This document shows, piece by piece, positions 48,601 to 57,038 of a stretch of 64,000 bases of DNA. A program made the position numbers and the translations under genes. Numbering within the stretch: position 1 is the stretch's first letter; every line of letters begins with the position of its first letter. The stretch comes from Anabaena sp. FACHB-1237 (GTDB lineage Bacteria; Cyanobacteriota; Cyanobacteriia; Cyanobacteriales; Nostocaceae). The stretch is from NCBI RefSeq assembly GCF_014696225.1, contig NZ_JACJPV010000002.1:1-64000 (forward strand). The letters run 5' to 3'. Below the pieces are notes generated by a model. The model did not search any database. It saw only the letters and a program-made list of their open reading frames with translations, and was not told the DNA's origin.

Positions 48601-49572
48601 ATTTTTTAAAGCCTTAAATTCTATAGTATCCCCTAAAGATGTTCCTGTACCATGAACTTCCACATAACTAATTTGTGCAGGTTCAACATTAGCATTTTTC
48701 AAAGCCTGACGAATTACCTCTTGCTGTGATGGTCCATTGGGTGATGTCAATCCGTTACTTAAACCATCTTGATTAATTGCCGTACCGCGAATTACTGCTT
48801 GAATATTATCATTATCTTTAATTGCATCAGTCAATCTTTTTAAAATTACAACCCCGCAACCTTCCCCTCTCACATACCCATCCGCACTAGCATCAAAAGT
48901 TTTGCAACGTCCATCAGCAGATATTACTCCCGCCTGTGACCAAATCACACTAGGTACAGGCGATAACATCAAACTAACTGCCCCTACTATACACAAATCG
49001 CATTCCTTTGTCACCAGACTTTTACAAGCCAAATGTATAGCTACTAAAGAAGAAGAACAGGCTGTTTCAACTACTAAACTTGGACCTTTTAAGTTTAATA
49101 AGTATGATAACCGATTCGCTGCAATACTTAATGTACTACCTGCACCATTGTGAGCATTAATACTATCAATATCCTGAAACTGTAACATCCCATAGTCATA
49201 ATTACCAATACCAATCATTACACCTGTTTGCGTATCAGTAATATTGTGAGGAGCAATACCAGCATTTTCTAATGCTTCCCAAGCAACCTCCAAAACTAAC
49301 CTTTGTTGCGGATCAATGCGCTCTGCTTCCTCCTGAGAAATACCGAAAAAACCCGCATCAAACTGATCTACATTGTCTAAAAAACCACCATAACGACTAC
49401 TCATTTTTCCTGGAGTACCAGGTTCAGGACTGTAAAATTGATCAACATTCCAACGTTCTGGAGGAACTTCCGAAATAGCATTAATCCCATTGGATAAAAG
49501 TTGCCAAAATTGTTGAGGATTTTCAGCACCAGGGAAACGACAACCTATACCGATAATTGCTATGGATTCCAC
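45691..49572 (-). CDS. Hybrid KS-acyl-CoA dehydrogenase-ACP protein lacking an AT
   Basis: 1293 residues, GTG start at 49572 (stop codon just upstream in frame; AGGA precedes it). KS (1-440) with Cys172, His307 and His347. The KS-AT linker is followed near residue 527 ('GKKKRKAAVITSEEHL') directly by the post-AT linker ('TIDWQDFYSS', 'LPNYPWQRSPYW'), so about 300 residues of AT are cleanly missing. Then a full acyl-CoA dehydrogenase (about 611-990): 'FAITEPGAGSNP' (FAD/substrate site, about 731) and 'RIFEGPTET' with the catalytic Glu (about 971). ACP 'GIDSV' at about 1193. Likely role: take an acyl chain and introduce a C=C while it sits on the ACP; elongation would need a trans-acting AT. 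Third gene product after FAAL, ACP and the dimetal enzyme. Confidence 0.9.
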   Translation of the reverse strand: MESIAIIGIGCRFPGAENPQQFWQLLSNGINAISEVPPERWNVDQFYSPEPGTPGKMSSRYGGFLDNVDQFDAGFFGISQEEAERIDPQQRLVLEVAWEALENAGIAPHNITDTQTGVMIGIGNYDYGMLQFQDIDSINAHNGAGSTLSIAANRLSYLLNLKGPSLVVETACSSSLVAIHLACKSLVTKECDLCIVGAVSLMLSPVPSVIWSQAGVISADGRCKTFDASADGYVRGEGCGVVILKRLTDAIKDNDNIQAVIRGTAINQDGLSNGLTSPNGPSQQEVIRQALKNANVEPAQISYVEVHGTGTSLGDTIEFKALKNVLMESRKPDEKCFLGAVKTNIGHLELASGMASLLKVIVSLQHQQIPPHLHLQKLNPYISLDKTCFAIPTKLENWDNFTGSRLAGISTFGIGGTNAHIIVEEANYQQLSQKKLSAYLLTISAKTETALRELAKRYEKFILEDEEIDLGDICYTAHFGRSHFDHRLAIIGTSHQDFHQQLNNFLTNKPGNYLAGKLTGKKKRKAAVITSEEHLQILQELQQYYIEGLTIDWQDFYSSFHQNSNYNKVILPNYPWQRSPYWFKKSNISTNTEKSQQYSAPKATLNPQKTSHKKADELISWLRDYASKRINSRLIDERRSIPPYIILDFGNKGLLGMQVPEEYGGLELNYYDTFRVFEQLAAIDMTLAAFVGVHYVLGTRPILNYANEKTKSYILPLIAQGRELISFAITEPGAGSNPRAISTTAKPTKNGWVLNGQKEWIGTGSWSGFINVFAQMLDENNHPIGISSFVISQNSPGLEQGPEALTMGMRGMVQNSIYFHDVPVTQEQLLGKIGFGMDVAQDAMFVGRLGLGAISLGGMKRCAQLMLRYSSRRHVSTGRLLDNPITLVKLSDLTAAITTLETLVFKIAKLLDIQFPVPEAAYIACKTSGPEFLWQAADQLVQLLGGRGYIESNIAPQILRDARLLRIFEGPTETLNMFLGSRVMNNFAELDKFLCDGLESPETSQELEYIVSKIKKHFSRKNTSFNDQQTALKYAHIRTGEIVTWGILLAAVESAYANSNTETLKRAFNWAKLQFEQKAQQILHGIPGELIVSNSASITQQISDYIATIGDIEQTLAGENHQLDKFLKQEFIQDNQISITPIVEEVKQPLIVINSIKSETSASIENWIENWLVKKLKIDADTIDIDTSFADYGIDSVTAVELAQDLEEWLQSSLKSSLEVTILWNFPTIRSLANYLNKEIGNDLPITTKMEDERVLPIPKLSQPENDESKHHENIDDAIASELAALEKLLTNF

Positions 49573-49694
49573 AATTTAAGTCCTATGAGATAACTAATGT
49601 TACAAATAAATATTGACAGAAACATTGTAGTTCCAAGAGGGCGTACAATGTTCAGTATCTAGGGATTAATTAAGGAAACACTTTCAAATATTCC

Positions 49695-51077
49695 CTAAAT
49701 TAAAGATTGTGAAAAGTTTTGAAAAGCAGCAGTATTACTGTGAAGAACTTTCTCTATTGAACTATTCTTAGACATAATTTTCATCTCACGATTAACTGGC
49801 CATAGAAAATCCATCGGCTCAACAAATCGGCACATAGCTGGTATCATATCTTGATGATGTTTAAAGTTTAGATGAATCCCTTCATTCTCATTACATAGAC
49901 TTCTTTCCATCCAGTTTAAAGCATCTTCTTTTGACATATTAAATACTGGAGAAGTTAAGAAACGATAAAAGGTGGACATAGCAGAAACATCATTGCGAAA
50001 AACATGGGGTAATGCTGCGGAAAATCCTCCAACAATGTTCTTTTGTGCCAAATATATCACTATATTCGCTATAAGTTTTTCATATTCTGTAGGTTTGGGC
50101 AAATCTTTATATAAATCTTGAGAGATTGTTTGGGACATAGTTGTATGGAAAGATTCATCTAATAAATGATAGTAGGATACAGCTGTAGGATCAGGGATAA
50201 ATTCATTGTTTTTTTCCAGATGCTTAAACAGCTTATAATAACTATATTCATAAGCTTTCAAGGACATATTTCCTATCATTCTTAACGCATAATATTGACT
50301 GGCTAAAAAAGGAGAAGTTCCCCAATTCAAAGTCAGAAATTTGATAAAAGATTGAGAAGCAGCGTAAGCGACTAAACCTCCCCTAGTAATGGGAATATTT
50401 TCACTATATTTTTCTTCCAAGTAAGAAGAATAATACTTGACATTATTTCCATTCATCAACCTCACAATTGAACGTAGTAAGGAGTCTGAAAATGATTCTT
50501 GGGTCTTAGAGAATCCTAATTTATTCAGCCAGTTTTGTAAATTAAATAGCTTGTTATCAGAGTTAATTTCTTGCTGATGGTTTTTATACAGTGGATTACC
50601 TAAAAACTTTTTACCTAGTAAACTTATCTTGGTTTTATAACCTATTTGTTGAAAAGCATTGATATGAAATCTTTCTTGATAAGTTTCTAAATCCAATTCT
50701 TGACAGAGAGTTTGATAACCTCCCACTTTAGTCAAAACCCCAGTAGTTATTTGATTATAAAGTATTGTATTAGCTTCAGTGGCGGCAGTTTGAGTATATT
50801 GTGTTACCCAATATAAATGGTTAAGAGCTAGTTTTTGACTATCAGAAGCATACTCGTATATTGGTGTACCATAAAATACTGAAAGTTCCGGTTTACCCCA
50901 ATAATAATTGCTGTTGTCAGCATAATTAAATTTCTTTGTTAAAGATGCTATTTTTTCGGTGTAATCAGAATCAGTATTATTTTGATAGGTTTTTTGAATT
51001 ATTTGGTTATGTTTTTTCCCTTTTTCTTCTAATAGGTTAATATCATCTGTATTTGTTGTTGCTGTCGTAGTTACCAT
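49695..51077 (-). CDS. AurF/CylC-like dimetal-carboxylate oxygenase or halogenase
   Basis: 460 residues, no signal peptide. All seven metal ligands of the AurF di-iron fold can be placed with the right spacing: Glu101, Glu135-xx-His138, Glu277, His304-xxx-Glu308-xx-His311 (AurF: Glu101, Glu136, His139, Glu196, His223, Glu227, His230). It is longer than AurF, with the extra residues between the second and third ligand. The size, ligands and position next to a FAAL and a free ACP match CylC of the cylindrocyclophane pathway, which chlorinates an unactivated carbon of a fatty acyl-ACP. Inference: halogenase or hydroxylase acting on the ACP-bound fatty chain. Strong ribosome site AGGAGG before the ATG at 51077. 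Confidence 0.75.
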   Translation of the reverse strand: MVTTTATTNTDDINLLEEKGKKHNQIIQKTYQNNTDSDYTEKIASLTKKFNYADNSNYYWGKPELSVFYGTPIYEYASDSQKLALNHLYWVTQYTQTAATEANTILYNQITTGVLTKVGGYQTLCQELDLETYQERFHINAFQQIGYKTKISLLGKKFLGNPLYKNHQQEINSDNKLFNLQNWLNKLGFSKTQESFSDSLLRSIVRLMNGNNVKYYSSYLEEKYSENIPITRGGLVAYAASQSFIKFLTLNWGTSPFLASQYYALRMIGNMSLKAYEYSYYKLFKHLEKNNEFIPDPTAVSYYHLLDESFHTTMSQTISQDLYKDLPKPTEYEKLIANIVIYLAQKNIVGGFSAALPHVFRNDVSAMSTFYRFLTSPVFNMSKEDALNWMERSLCNENEGIHLNFKHHQDMIPAMCRFVEPMDFLWPVNREMKIMSKNSSIEKVLHSNTAAFQNFSQSLI

Positions 51078-51131
51078 TTTTTCCTCCTAGAAATTTATTA
51101 AAATATTGACCAATGCAAACAAAACTAAAAA

Positions 51132-51416
51132 CTAAAGACTATTTGGGGACAAAATTTCTACATTAATGTAGTTAACAAGAGTATCAATATTGGGATAATC
51201 ATACATTAATGTAGGTTCAAGATCCCGTTCTAACCAAGTTGCCAAATCTCCCATTAAACCAACGGATACTGAAGAATCTAAACCATAACGATCAAAGGGT
51301 ATTGTGGTATCAACTTCATCCTCTTCAATTTCTAATAGTTCAGCTATATACTTAACTATCCATTCTTCAACTTCTGATATACTTGGTAATTTTTTTGCAT
51401 TCTGGATAACAGTCAT
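51132..51416 (-). CDS. Free-standing acyl carrier protein
   Basis: 94 residues. The phosphopantetheine site is Ser48 in 'YGLDSSVSV', within the four-helix ACP/PCP fold ('MYDYPNIDTLVNYI' is the typical helix-III/IV region). It sits between the FAAL (89-bp gap) and the AurF/CylC-like gene (54-bp gap) and is the expected acceptor of the acyl-adenylate and platform for the dimetal enzyme. It might also serve in trans for the ACP-less KS-AT-TE. Confidence 0.9.
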   Translation of the reverse strand: MTVIQNAKKLPSISEVEEWIVKYIAELLEIEEDEVDTTIPFDRYGLDSSVSVGLMGDLATWLERDLEPTLMYDYPNIDTLVNYINVEILSPNSL

Positions 51417-51505
51417 TTTTCTATATCTCTATTGTTATTTTTGTGGTTTTGAGTTGATTTTTTCTCAATTTAATTTGAAAAATTTATCAGAACTGATTAG
51501 AAATT

Positions 51506-53236
51506 TTATTCATCTCCAATCACGTTTAAAGTATTATTTAAAAAGCCGTTTTTGCAAGCATAACGTTGAATTTTTCCACTAGAAGTTTTGGGAATACTAC
51601 CAGTTTTCACTAAGATAGTTTTATACACTTGTAGCCCGTGTTCAGCAGTTACAGCTTGAGAAATATTACCTATAACTTCTTTAACATCTAGTTTGCGTAT
51701 ATAAGTCCGTTCTACCTCCTGAACAATAACTAATCTGTCTAAACCATTGACTTCCACCGTAAAAGCCGCACCAGAAGCAGGTTTTAACGCTGGATGACTA
51801 TTTTCCACGGTAAATTCAATATCTTGCGGATAATGATTTTGCCCGCGAATGATAATAACATCTTTCATCCGTCCGGTAACAAATAATTCTCCATTTTGCA
51901 AAAATCCTAAGTCCCCTGTCCGCAGAAAAGCACCTGTTTTAAAATCAGCTAGATACGCATTAAAATCCGTTTTAGTCTGTTCTGGTCTTTGCCAATAGCC
52001 TATAGCTACATTATCACCCGCAACCCAAATTTCCCCCACTTCCTCTGGTAAACATTCAGTAAAGGTATCAGGATTAACAATGATAATTTTCTGCTCTAAG
52101 GATGTTTTACCACAACCGACAATTTTTTTACTATTCTCCTCAGTGCTAACAACTACCCGATTTTCTTCTAAAGCTGTTTCATCAATACTGCAAATAACTG
52201 GTAATTCTGCGGGTACACCTCCAGATACTAATAGTGTAGTTTCTGCCATACCATAGCATGGATAAAAGGTTTCAGGACGAAAACCACAGGATGCAAAGGT
52301 ATCACTAAACTGTTTTAAGGTCTGATACCGCACAGGTTCTGCACCATTAAATGCTACTTGCCAACTACTTAAATCTAAACTGGCAATTTGTTCTGGTGTG
52401 ATTTTTTTAATACATAAATCATAGGCAAAGTTAGGACCACCAGAAGTAGTTGCTTTGTAACGAGATATTGCTTGTAACCAGCGATAGGGTTTTTGAATAA
52501 AATCCACTGGGGACATCAAGTAACAAGGAATACCTAAATATATGGGTTGTAATACGTTTCCTATTAATCCCATATCATGAAATAGAGGCAACCAACCCAC
52601 GAAAACCGTTTTTTCGCTGTGCTGAAATGTTACCTTAATCATTTCCTCGTTATATAACAGGTTGCGATGTGTCACCATTACGCCCTTTGGTTTACCTGTT
52701 GAACCTGATGTATATTGTAAAAAAGCCAGAGTATCACCATTAATGGCGGGTTTTTGCCATTTTACATATCTATCGCTATCAATATCATCTGTAGATAAAC
52801 ACTCCAATTCTGCAAAGTCTGGATTTTCACTCAGTCTTGATTTGATGTTTTCTAATAAGTCTGATGTTGTTAATACTGCTTTTGCTTGAGCATCAATAAT
52901 AATTGACTCTAACCTAGACGTATTCTGGTTTCGTCTAGGTGGGTACGCGGGGATAGCTATCATACCCGCATACAAACAACCAAAAAAAGCTGTAATAAAG
53001 TCCAAACCCGATGGGTATAGTAATAATACCCTATCTTCAGGTGACAAAAATGACTGTAAATGGGCAGCGATCGCCCGTGCTTTTTTATCTAACTCCTGAT
53101 AAGTTAAACTATCTGTTTCTGTTTCTCCATTTTCTAAGTACGTATAAGCTGTAACATCTGGTTTATATAATGCCTGTTGTTGCAGTACTCCGACTAAAGT
53201 ATCAATTTTAACTGGGTTTACTAGAGTAGTAGTCAT
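51506..53236 (-). CDS. Fatty acyl-AMP ligase (FAAL)
   Basis: 576 residues. ANL-superfamily enzyme: A3 motif 'YTSGSTGKPKG' (about 173-183), 'GWLPLFHDMGL' (about 219), 'PCYGMAETT' (about 333) and 'RTGDLGF' (about 445), with the FAAL-type insertion after the A-domain core ('FNAYLADFKTGAFLRTGDLG' region) and 'GRMKDVIIIRGQNHYPQDIE' (about 461). FAALs activate a fatty acid as acyl-AMP and pass it to an ACP rather than to CoA. First gene of the 24-kb operon; AGAGG precedes ATG 53236. Chain length cannot be read from sequence. Confidence 0.93.
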   Translation of the reverse strand: MTTTLVNPVKIDTLVGVLQQQALYKPDVTAYTYLENGETETDSLTYQELDKKARAIAAHLQSFLSPEDRVLLLYPSGLDFITAFFGCLYAGMIAIPAYPPRRNQNTSRLESIIIDAQAKAVLTTSDLLENIKSRLSENPDFAELECLSTDDIDSDRYVKWQKPAINGDTLAFLQYTSGSTGKPKGVMVTHRNLLYNEEMIKVTFQHSEKTVFVGWLPLFHDMGLIGNVLQPIYLGIPCYLMSPVDFIQKPYRWLQAISRYKATTSGGPNFAYDLCIKKITPEQIASLDLSSWQVAFNGAEPVRYQTLKQFSDTFASCGFRPETFYPCYGMAETTLLVSGGVPAELPVICSIDETALEENRVVVSTEENSKKIVGCGKTSLEQKIIIVNPDTFTECLPEEVGEIWVAGDNVAIGYWQRPEQTKTDFNAYLADFKTGAFLRTGDLGFLQNGELFVTGRMKDVIIIRGQNHYPQDIEFTVENSHPALKPASGAAFTVEVNGLDRLVIVQEVERTYIRKLDVKEVIGNISQAVTAEHGLQVYKTILVKTGSIPKTSSGKIQRYACKNGFLNNTLNVIGDE

Positions 53237-53621
53237 TTATCCTCTCTACCAATAAATTTATCAACTTCCTGAGAATAATGTATAAATTACCCGAAAAGAT
53301 TAAGTTATACTACTCAGTTTATTTGTATATAAAATTACTATTACTAAATAACATAACTATAGAATTTTGTCAATAGTAAAGATTACTGTCTTTATTTGCC
53401 ACTAAGATAATCACATTAATTATATTTCTTGACAACAGAAATGTTCAGTATTTTTTTTGACATTAAAACCATATTCTGTACTTATATGAGCAAATTATTA
53501 GACAATCTTCAGGTTTTATGCTAGAGTGCATAGTGATCTTAATCACAAATATTCAAGTCAAAAACTAAACAAGTAATATTACTGTGTTGAATATTAACCA
53601 TTAAATCAAGGAAAGTTAAAT
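53237..53621. promoter_or_regulatory. Divergent promoter region of the polyketide cluster
   Basis: 385 bp, very AT-rich, between the FAAL start and the cupin_8 gene on the opposite strand. It has to contain the promoter of the 24-kb operon and that of the oxygenase. I see no clear operator or consensus boxes, and no reading frame. Confidence 0.45.
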
Positions 53622-54689
53622 ATGGCAAAGTGTTTAGAAATTAAAAGAGTTAAAGATTGTAATTACAGCAGTCTTAAACAAGTAACAGAGAACTTTCAAA
53701 AGCCAATCATATATAGTTTAAATCAAGAAAATAAATTAAGGGCTGAGGAATTAAAAAAAATCATTGTAGATTTTGAAGAAAACTATAAACAGTCAATTTT
53801 TAGGACAAATAATGATTTAAACAACCTCAATGATGTTATACAATACTCCAGAGGAGAAGATTCTCGTGCTAGTAAAATGTATTCAACATCTCTATTTTTT
53901 TTCACAAAAGATAAAATTCTTAGTCCTATTGGATTTAGACAAGAAAGGTATAATTACCAATTAGAAAATATCATACAATTCTTTTTTAGCACAGAATTTT
54001 TTCAAGAAAAACTTGTAGATTATTCTCTGATACAAAAATTAATCATCTTTTTAAGTTTAAGAAAAGGAATTTTTGGCAAATTCAATCTATCTAATTTGTC
54101 AACTATAGTTAATGGTAATATCTGGTATAGTCAAGGTAATACTAATACCTTCATTCATGCAGATCATGGGTTATGCAACTTTTTTATCCAGTTATCAGGA
54201 AAAAAAAGATGGTGGATAGCTTCTCATTTTCAAAGCAAAGAATTATTAGAATCTGTATTTCAAAGTGATTTAACTAAACTAAATTTGAGTGATCCTAGTT
54301 TTGATGATTTGGAATACTATGATTTTGAGATTCAGGAAGGAGAAATATTTTATTTACCTACTAATTGGTTACATGGTGTAGTTTCTCCTCCAGGAGTAAA
54401 CTTATCCTTATCATTTCTGTTTCCCATGACTGTTAAAGAAATTGTCCAGAATTTACTCTATTGGAAATCTATGGGAGTACCTTTAAATCATACTAAAAAG
54501 AGTAGTCTTCAAGAAGATAAAACCTTAGCTGACTTAAATGTTGAACAAGCGGAAGCATTTAATCAAGTTAAATTTTACCTTCGTCCCCATCAATTTGCCA
54601 GTAGAAAAGTCCTGGAAAATGAACCAGAATTTGTATCAGGATTGTATGATTTAGCTCAACTGAATAAAGCTATTACTGGGGCAAATTAA
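53622..54689 (+). CDS. Cupin_8/JmjC-like Fe(II)/2-oxoglutarate-type oxygenase
   Basis: 355 residues. The cupin core is at about 165-275: His179-x-Asp181 in 'FIHADHG' and distal His251 in 'NWLHGV' give the iron triad, and Lys194/Lys195 in 'SGKKRWW' is where 2-oxoglutarate is bound in FIH-type enzymes. Such proteins hydroxylate proteins or small molecules. Divergent from the FAAL across 385 bp, it may be a tailoring or regulatory hydroxylase for the polyketide cluster; equally it may be unrelated. The first ~110 residues match nothing I know. Good ATG context (AAGGAAAG upstream). Confidence 0.75.
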   Translation: MAKCLEIKRVKDCNYSSLKQVTENFQKPIIYSLNQENKLRAEELKKIIVDFEENYKQSIFRTNNDLNNLNDVIQYSRGEDSRASKMYSTSLFFFTKDKILSPIGFRQERYNYQLENIIQFFFSTEFFQEKLVDYSLIQKLIIFLSLRKGIFGKFNLSNLSTIVNGNIWYSQGNTNTFIHADHGLCNFFIQLSGKKRWWIASHFQSKELLESVFQSDLTKLNLSDPSFDDLEYYDFEIQEGEIFYLPTNWLHGVVSPPGVNLSLSFLFPMTVKEIVQNLLYWKSMGVPLNHTKKSSLQEDKTLADLNVEQAEAFNQVKFYLRPHQFASRKVLENEPEFVSGLYDLAQLNKAITGAN

Positions 54690-54721
54690 TTCAATTGATA
54701 TATTATATTCTATACTCTTGT

Positions 54722-54763
54722 GTAGGGTGCGTCAAATAGCAATATTAAATCTGACACACCCTC
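54722..54763. repeat. Dispersed palindromic repeat GTAGGGTGCGTCA, short copy
   Basis: 42 bp, arms GTAGGGTGCGTCAAATA / ATCTGACACACCCT with a shortened centre, between the convergent cupin_8 and psb28 genes, where it could terminate both. Confidence 0.6.
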
Positions 54764-54789
54764 CGACAAATAGTACTGAGGGATAATAA

Positions 54790-55125
54790 CTAAGACTTAC
54801 TAAATCCTAAACCATTTTCATCAGCATATCTTTCCATAAAGCGCATAAAACGATCCCATTCTTCTTGAGAATTCATCACATAAACAGCTTCTAATCTTTC
54901 TGGTTTACCATTGATAAATATTGCCTTTACTTCTTTAATGACAATCTCCCCCTCGTCATCTATTAAATACATACCTGTAATATCGTCATTACCCGTCTGA
55001 TCTAAAATTCGAGGATTTGTAAAAACAAAAGTAGCAGTAGAACTATTACCACTACGTGCTTTAGTGAGTCGCACCTCAGGAACTACTTCTTCGTCTATAT
55101 TCCTTGCAAATTGGATTTTTGCCAT
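54790..55125 (-). CDS. psb28: Photosystem II assembly protein Psb28
   Basis: 111 residues, the exact family length. '[21 protein letters not shown]', split here, is the typical opening, with '[11 protein letters not shown]' (about 50-60) and '[17 protein letters not shown]' at the end. Psb28 is a soluble factor on the cytoplasmic face that binds CP47/cyt b559 in PSII assembly intermediates (RC47) and aids chlorophyll-protein assembly. Lone gene with its own leader. Confidence 0.95.
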   Translation of the reverse strand: MAKIQFARNIDEEVVPEVRLTKARSGNSSTATFVFTNPRILDQTGNDDITGMYLIDDEGEIVIKEVKAIFINGKPERLEAVYVMNSQEEWDRFMRFMERYADENGLGFSKS

Positions 55126-55223
55126 GATGAACCGATGTTAAATTTTGTGAAGTTTATCTAATATCCTCTCATCATAGAACAGATATGGTATTTATTGAAC
55201 AAAAATCAGCAAAAATTACTCCT

Positions 55224-55679
55224 TTAGATAACAGCATCTTGTTCTAAAATTAAAGTTACAGGACCATCATTGACAATTTCCACGGTCATCATTGCCCCAA
55301 ACTCACCCGTTTCCACCTTTAAACCACTATCTCGTAACTTATTTACAAAAGAATGATATAAATCTATAGCTAATGTAGGGGATGCGGATCTATCAAAAGA
55401 TGGACGACGGCCTTTACGACAATCTCCATAAAGAGTAAACTGACTAATTACTAATAATTCGCCCCTAACTTCTTGAATAGATTTTTGCCAAAGTTTACCA
55501 GTTTCCACATCAGGAAATAATCGTAATTCCAAACATTTTTTAACCATCCAATTAACTTCTTTGTCTGTATCATAATCGGCAATAGCAACGAGTAAATTTA
55601 AACCTTGATTAATTTTACCAACAATTTCGCCATCAACAATCACCTGAGAAGACCTGACTCTTTGTACAATTACCCGCAT
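55224..55679 (-). CDS. dtd: D-aminoacyl-tRNA deacylase
   Basis: 151 residues. The two proofreading motifs are intact: 'SQFTLYGD' (about 78-85) and 'NDGPVTL' (about 137-143, the Gly-cisPro motif). DTD hydrolyses D-Tyr and other D-aminoacyl- or Gly-tRNAAla mischarges and protects translation. It lies 94 bp from the CobW gene on the same strand, possibly co-transcribed. Confidence 0.95.
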   Translation of the reverse strand: MRVIVQRVRSSQVIVDGEIVGKINQGLNLLVAIADYDTDKEVNWMVKKCLELRLFPDVETGKLWQKSIQEVRGELLVISQFTLYGDCRKGRRPSFDRSASPTLAIDLYHSFVNKLRDSGLKVETGEFGAMMTVEIVNDGPVTLILEQDAVI

Positions 55680-55772
55680 ATTATTAGTTACTTAATAAGG
55701 AGTTGTGCTTTAGTACCAAAAAACTGTGAAAACCAACAGAAAAACTATATTTACTGTTGGTTAATAACTGGT

Positions 55773-56897
55773 CTATTTACCGAAGCCTTTACCTTTAGCG
55801 GGAGAATGAATACAAAGACAGCTTTCTATTTGTTGAAGTAAAATTTCCTCATCCAAATTTTGTCCAATTAATACCAATTGATTTTTTTTCTGGCCTTTCC
55901 ATTCATCATCATCAATAGTAAATCTTTTGCCACAAAGGTGGAAAATATGACGTTTAGGACTTTCCTCAAACCACATAATACCCTTAGCACGAAACACATT
56001 TGTAGGGAGTTGGTTATCTAAGAAATATTGAAATTTCCGAATGGATAAAGGCTTATCACTTTGAAAAGAAATAGACATAAAACCATCATTTTCTAAATGA
56101 TCCGAATGATGATGATGATGATGTTCATGGTGATCATGTCCACAGGTAGAATGATCGTGCTCATGGTGATCATGTTCACAATGAGAATGATCATGATCAT
56201 GATCATGATCATGATGTTCTTCTGATTCAGTATCAAAATACTTATCAGATTCAAACAAACCCACACTAAGAATTAAAGCCAGGGGAACTTGAGAATTTTT
56301 AGTTCTAATAATTCTGGCACCTTCTTTAACAGTATTAATCTTTTTTTCTAATTCCTGTAAAGTTGGTTCAGTCACTAAATCAGTTTTATTGAGAAGAATC
56401 ACATCACCATAAGTAATTTGACTTAAAGCAGCTTGGGAATTGAATAAATCTAGGCTATAATTGGCAGCATCAACCACAGTAATAATTGAATCCAATCGAG
56501 TTAGATCTCTCAATTCCGATCCTAAAAATGTCATAGCTACAGGTAAAGGATCTGCTAAACCTGTAGTTTCTACTACTAAGTAATCTAGTTTTTCTTCCCT
56601 ATCTAAAACTTGATAAACTGCATCAACTAAATCATTATTAATGGTGCAACAAATACAACCATTGCTAAGTTCCACCATATTATCTTCAGTGGACACAACC
56701 AATTCATTATCAATACCAATTTCCCCAAACTCATTAACTAAAACAGCAGTTTTCACACCTTGTTGATTGGTGAGAATATGATTAAGTAAAGTAGTTTTAC
56801 CACTGCCAAGAAAACCTGTAATAATCGTTACTGGTAATCCTTGTTTAGTATTTTCCATTGCGTGAGGTTCAGAAGTAATTGCTGAAGGCATAATCAT
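55773..56897 (-). CDS. CobW/COG0523 family GTP-binding metallochaperone, His-rich
   Basis: 374 residues. G1 'GFLGSGKTT' (28-36), the metal-binding 'NGCICCTIN' (about 79-87, the CxCC motif) and 'LLNKTDLV' (about 168) are intact; a loop of about 25 His between residues 222 and 270 is a metal store; the C-terminal CobW_C domain follows. COG0523 proteins deliver Zn2+ (or Co2+) to client enzymes under limitation. CobO next door could suggest cobalt, but the His loop points more to Zn. Start: ATG 56897, with Met3 and Met14 as alternatives. A palindromic repeat (56973-57037) separates it from cobO. Confidence 0.92.
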   Translation of the reverse strand: MIMPSAITSEPHAMENTKQGLPVTIITGFLGSGKTTLLNHILTNQQGVKTAVLVNEFGEIGIDNELVVSTEDNMVELSNGCICCTINNDLVDAVYQVLDREEKLDYLVVETTGLADPLPVAMTFLGSELRDLTRLDSIITVVDAANYSLDLFNSQAALSQITYGDVILLNKTDLVTEPTLQELEKKINTVKEGARIIRTKNSQVPLALILSVGLFESDKYFDTESEEHHDHDHDHDHSHCEHDHHEHDHSTCGHDHHEHHHHHHSDHLENDGFMSISFQSDKPLSIRKFQYFLDNQLPTNVFRAKGIMWFEESPKRHIFHLCGKRFTIDDDEWKGQKKNQLVLIGQNLDEEILLQQIESCLCIHSPAKGKGFGK

Positions 56898-56972
56898 TAA
56901 GAAAGATTTTTAGTCTATTTTGCATCTTAGCCTGATTTTGGCTAGTTTAACATTATATAACTAATCATATTG

Positions 56973-57037
56973 GTAGGGTGCGTCAGATAGTGAAGATTAG
57001 TCTATTTGCTTGATTTAATCAAGCTCACGCACCCTAC
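56973..57037. repeat. Dispersed palindromic repeat GTAGGGTGCGTCAGATA, copy 5
   Basis: 65 bp, arms GTAGGGTGCGTCAGATAGTG / CTCACGCACCCTAC, centre AT-rich, directly after the cobO stop. Confidence 0.7.
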
Positions 57038-57038
57038 A

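Noticed and set aside
29405..53236. Identification as the cylindrocyclophane cluster
   Set aside because: No type III PKS (CylI) and no CylK-like cyclase; presence of KS-ACAD-ACP and KS-AT-TE differs.
29405..53236. Identification as the heterocyst glycolipid (hgl) cluster
   Set aside because: The FAAL/CylC-like start, C-methyltransferase and thioesterase do not fit HglB-E type synthases.
29405..53236. Anatoxin-type cluster because of the ACAD
   Set aside because: AnaB is a free prolyl-ACP dehydrogenase with an adenylation partner for proline; here the ACAD is fused in a PKS and the loader is a FAAL.
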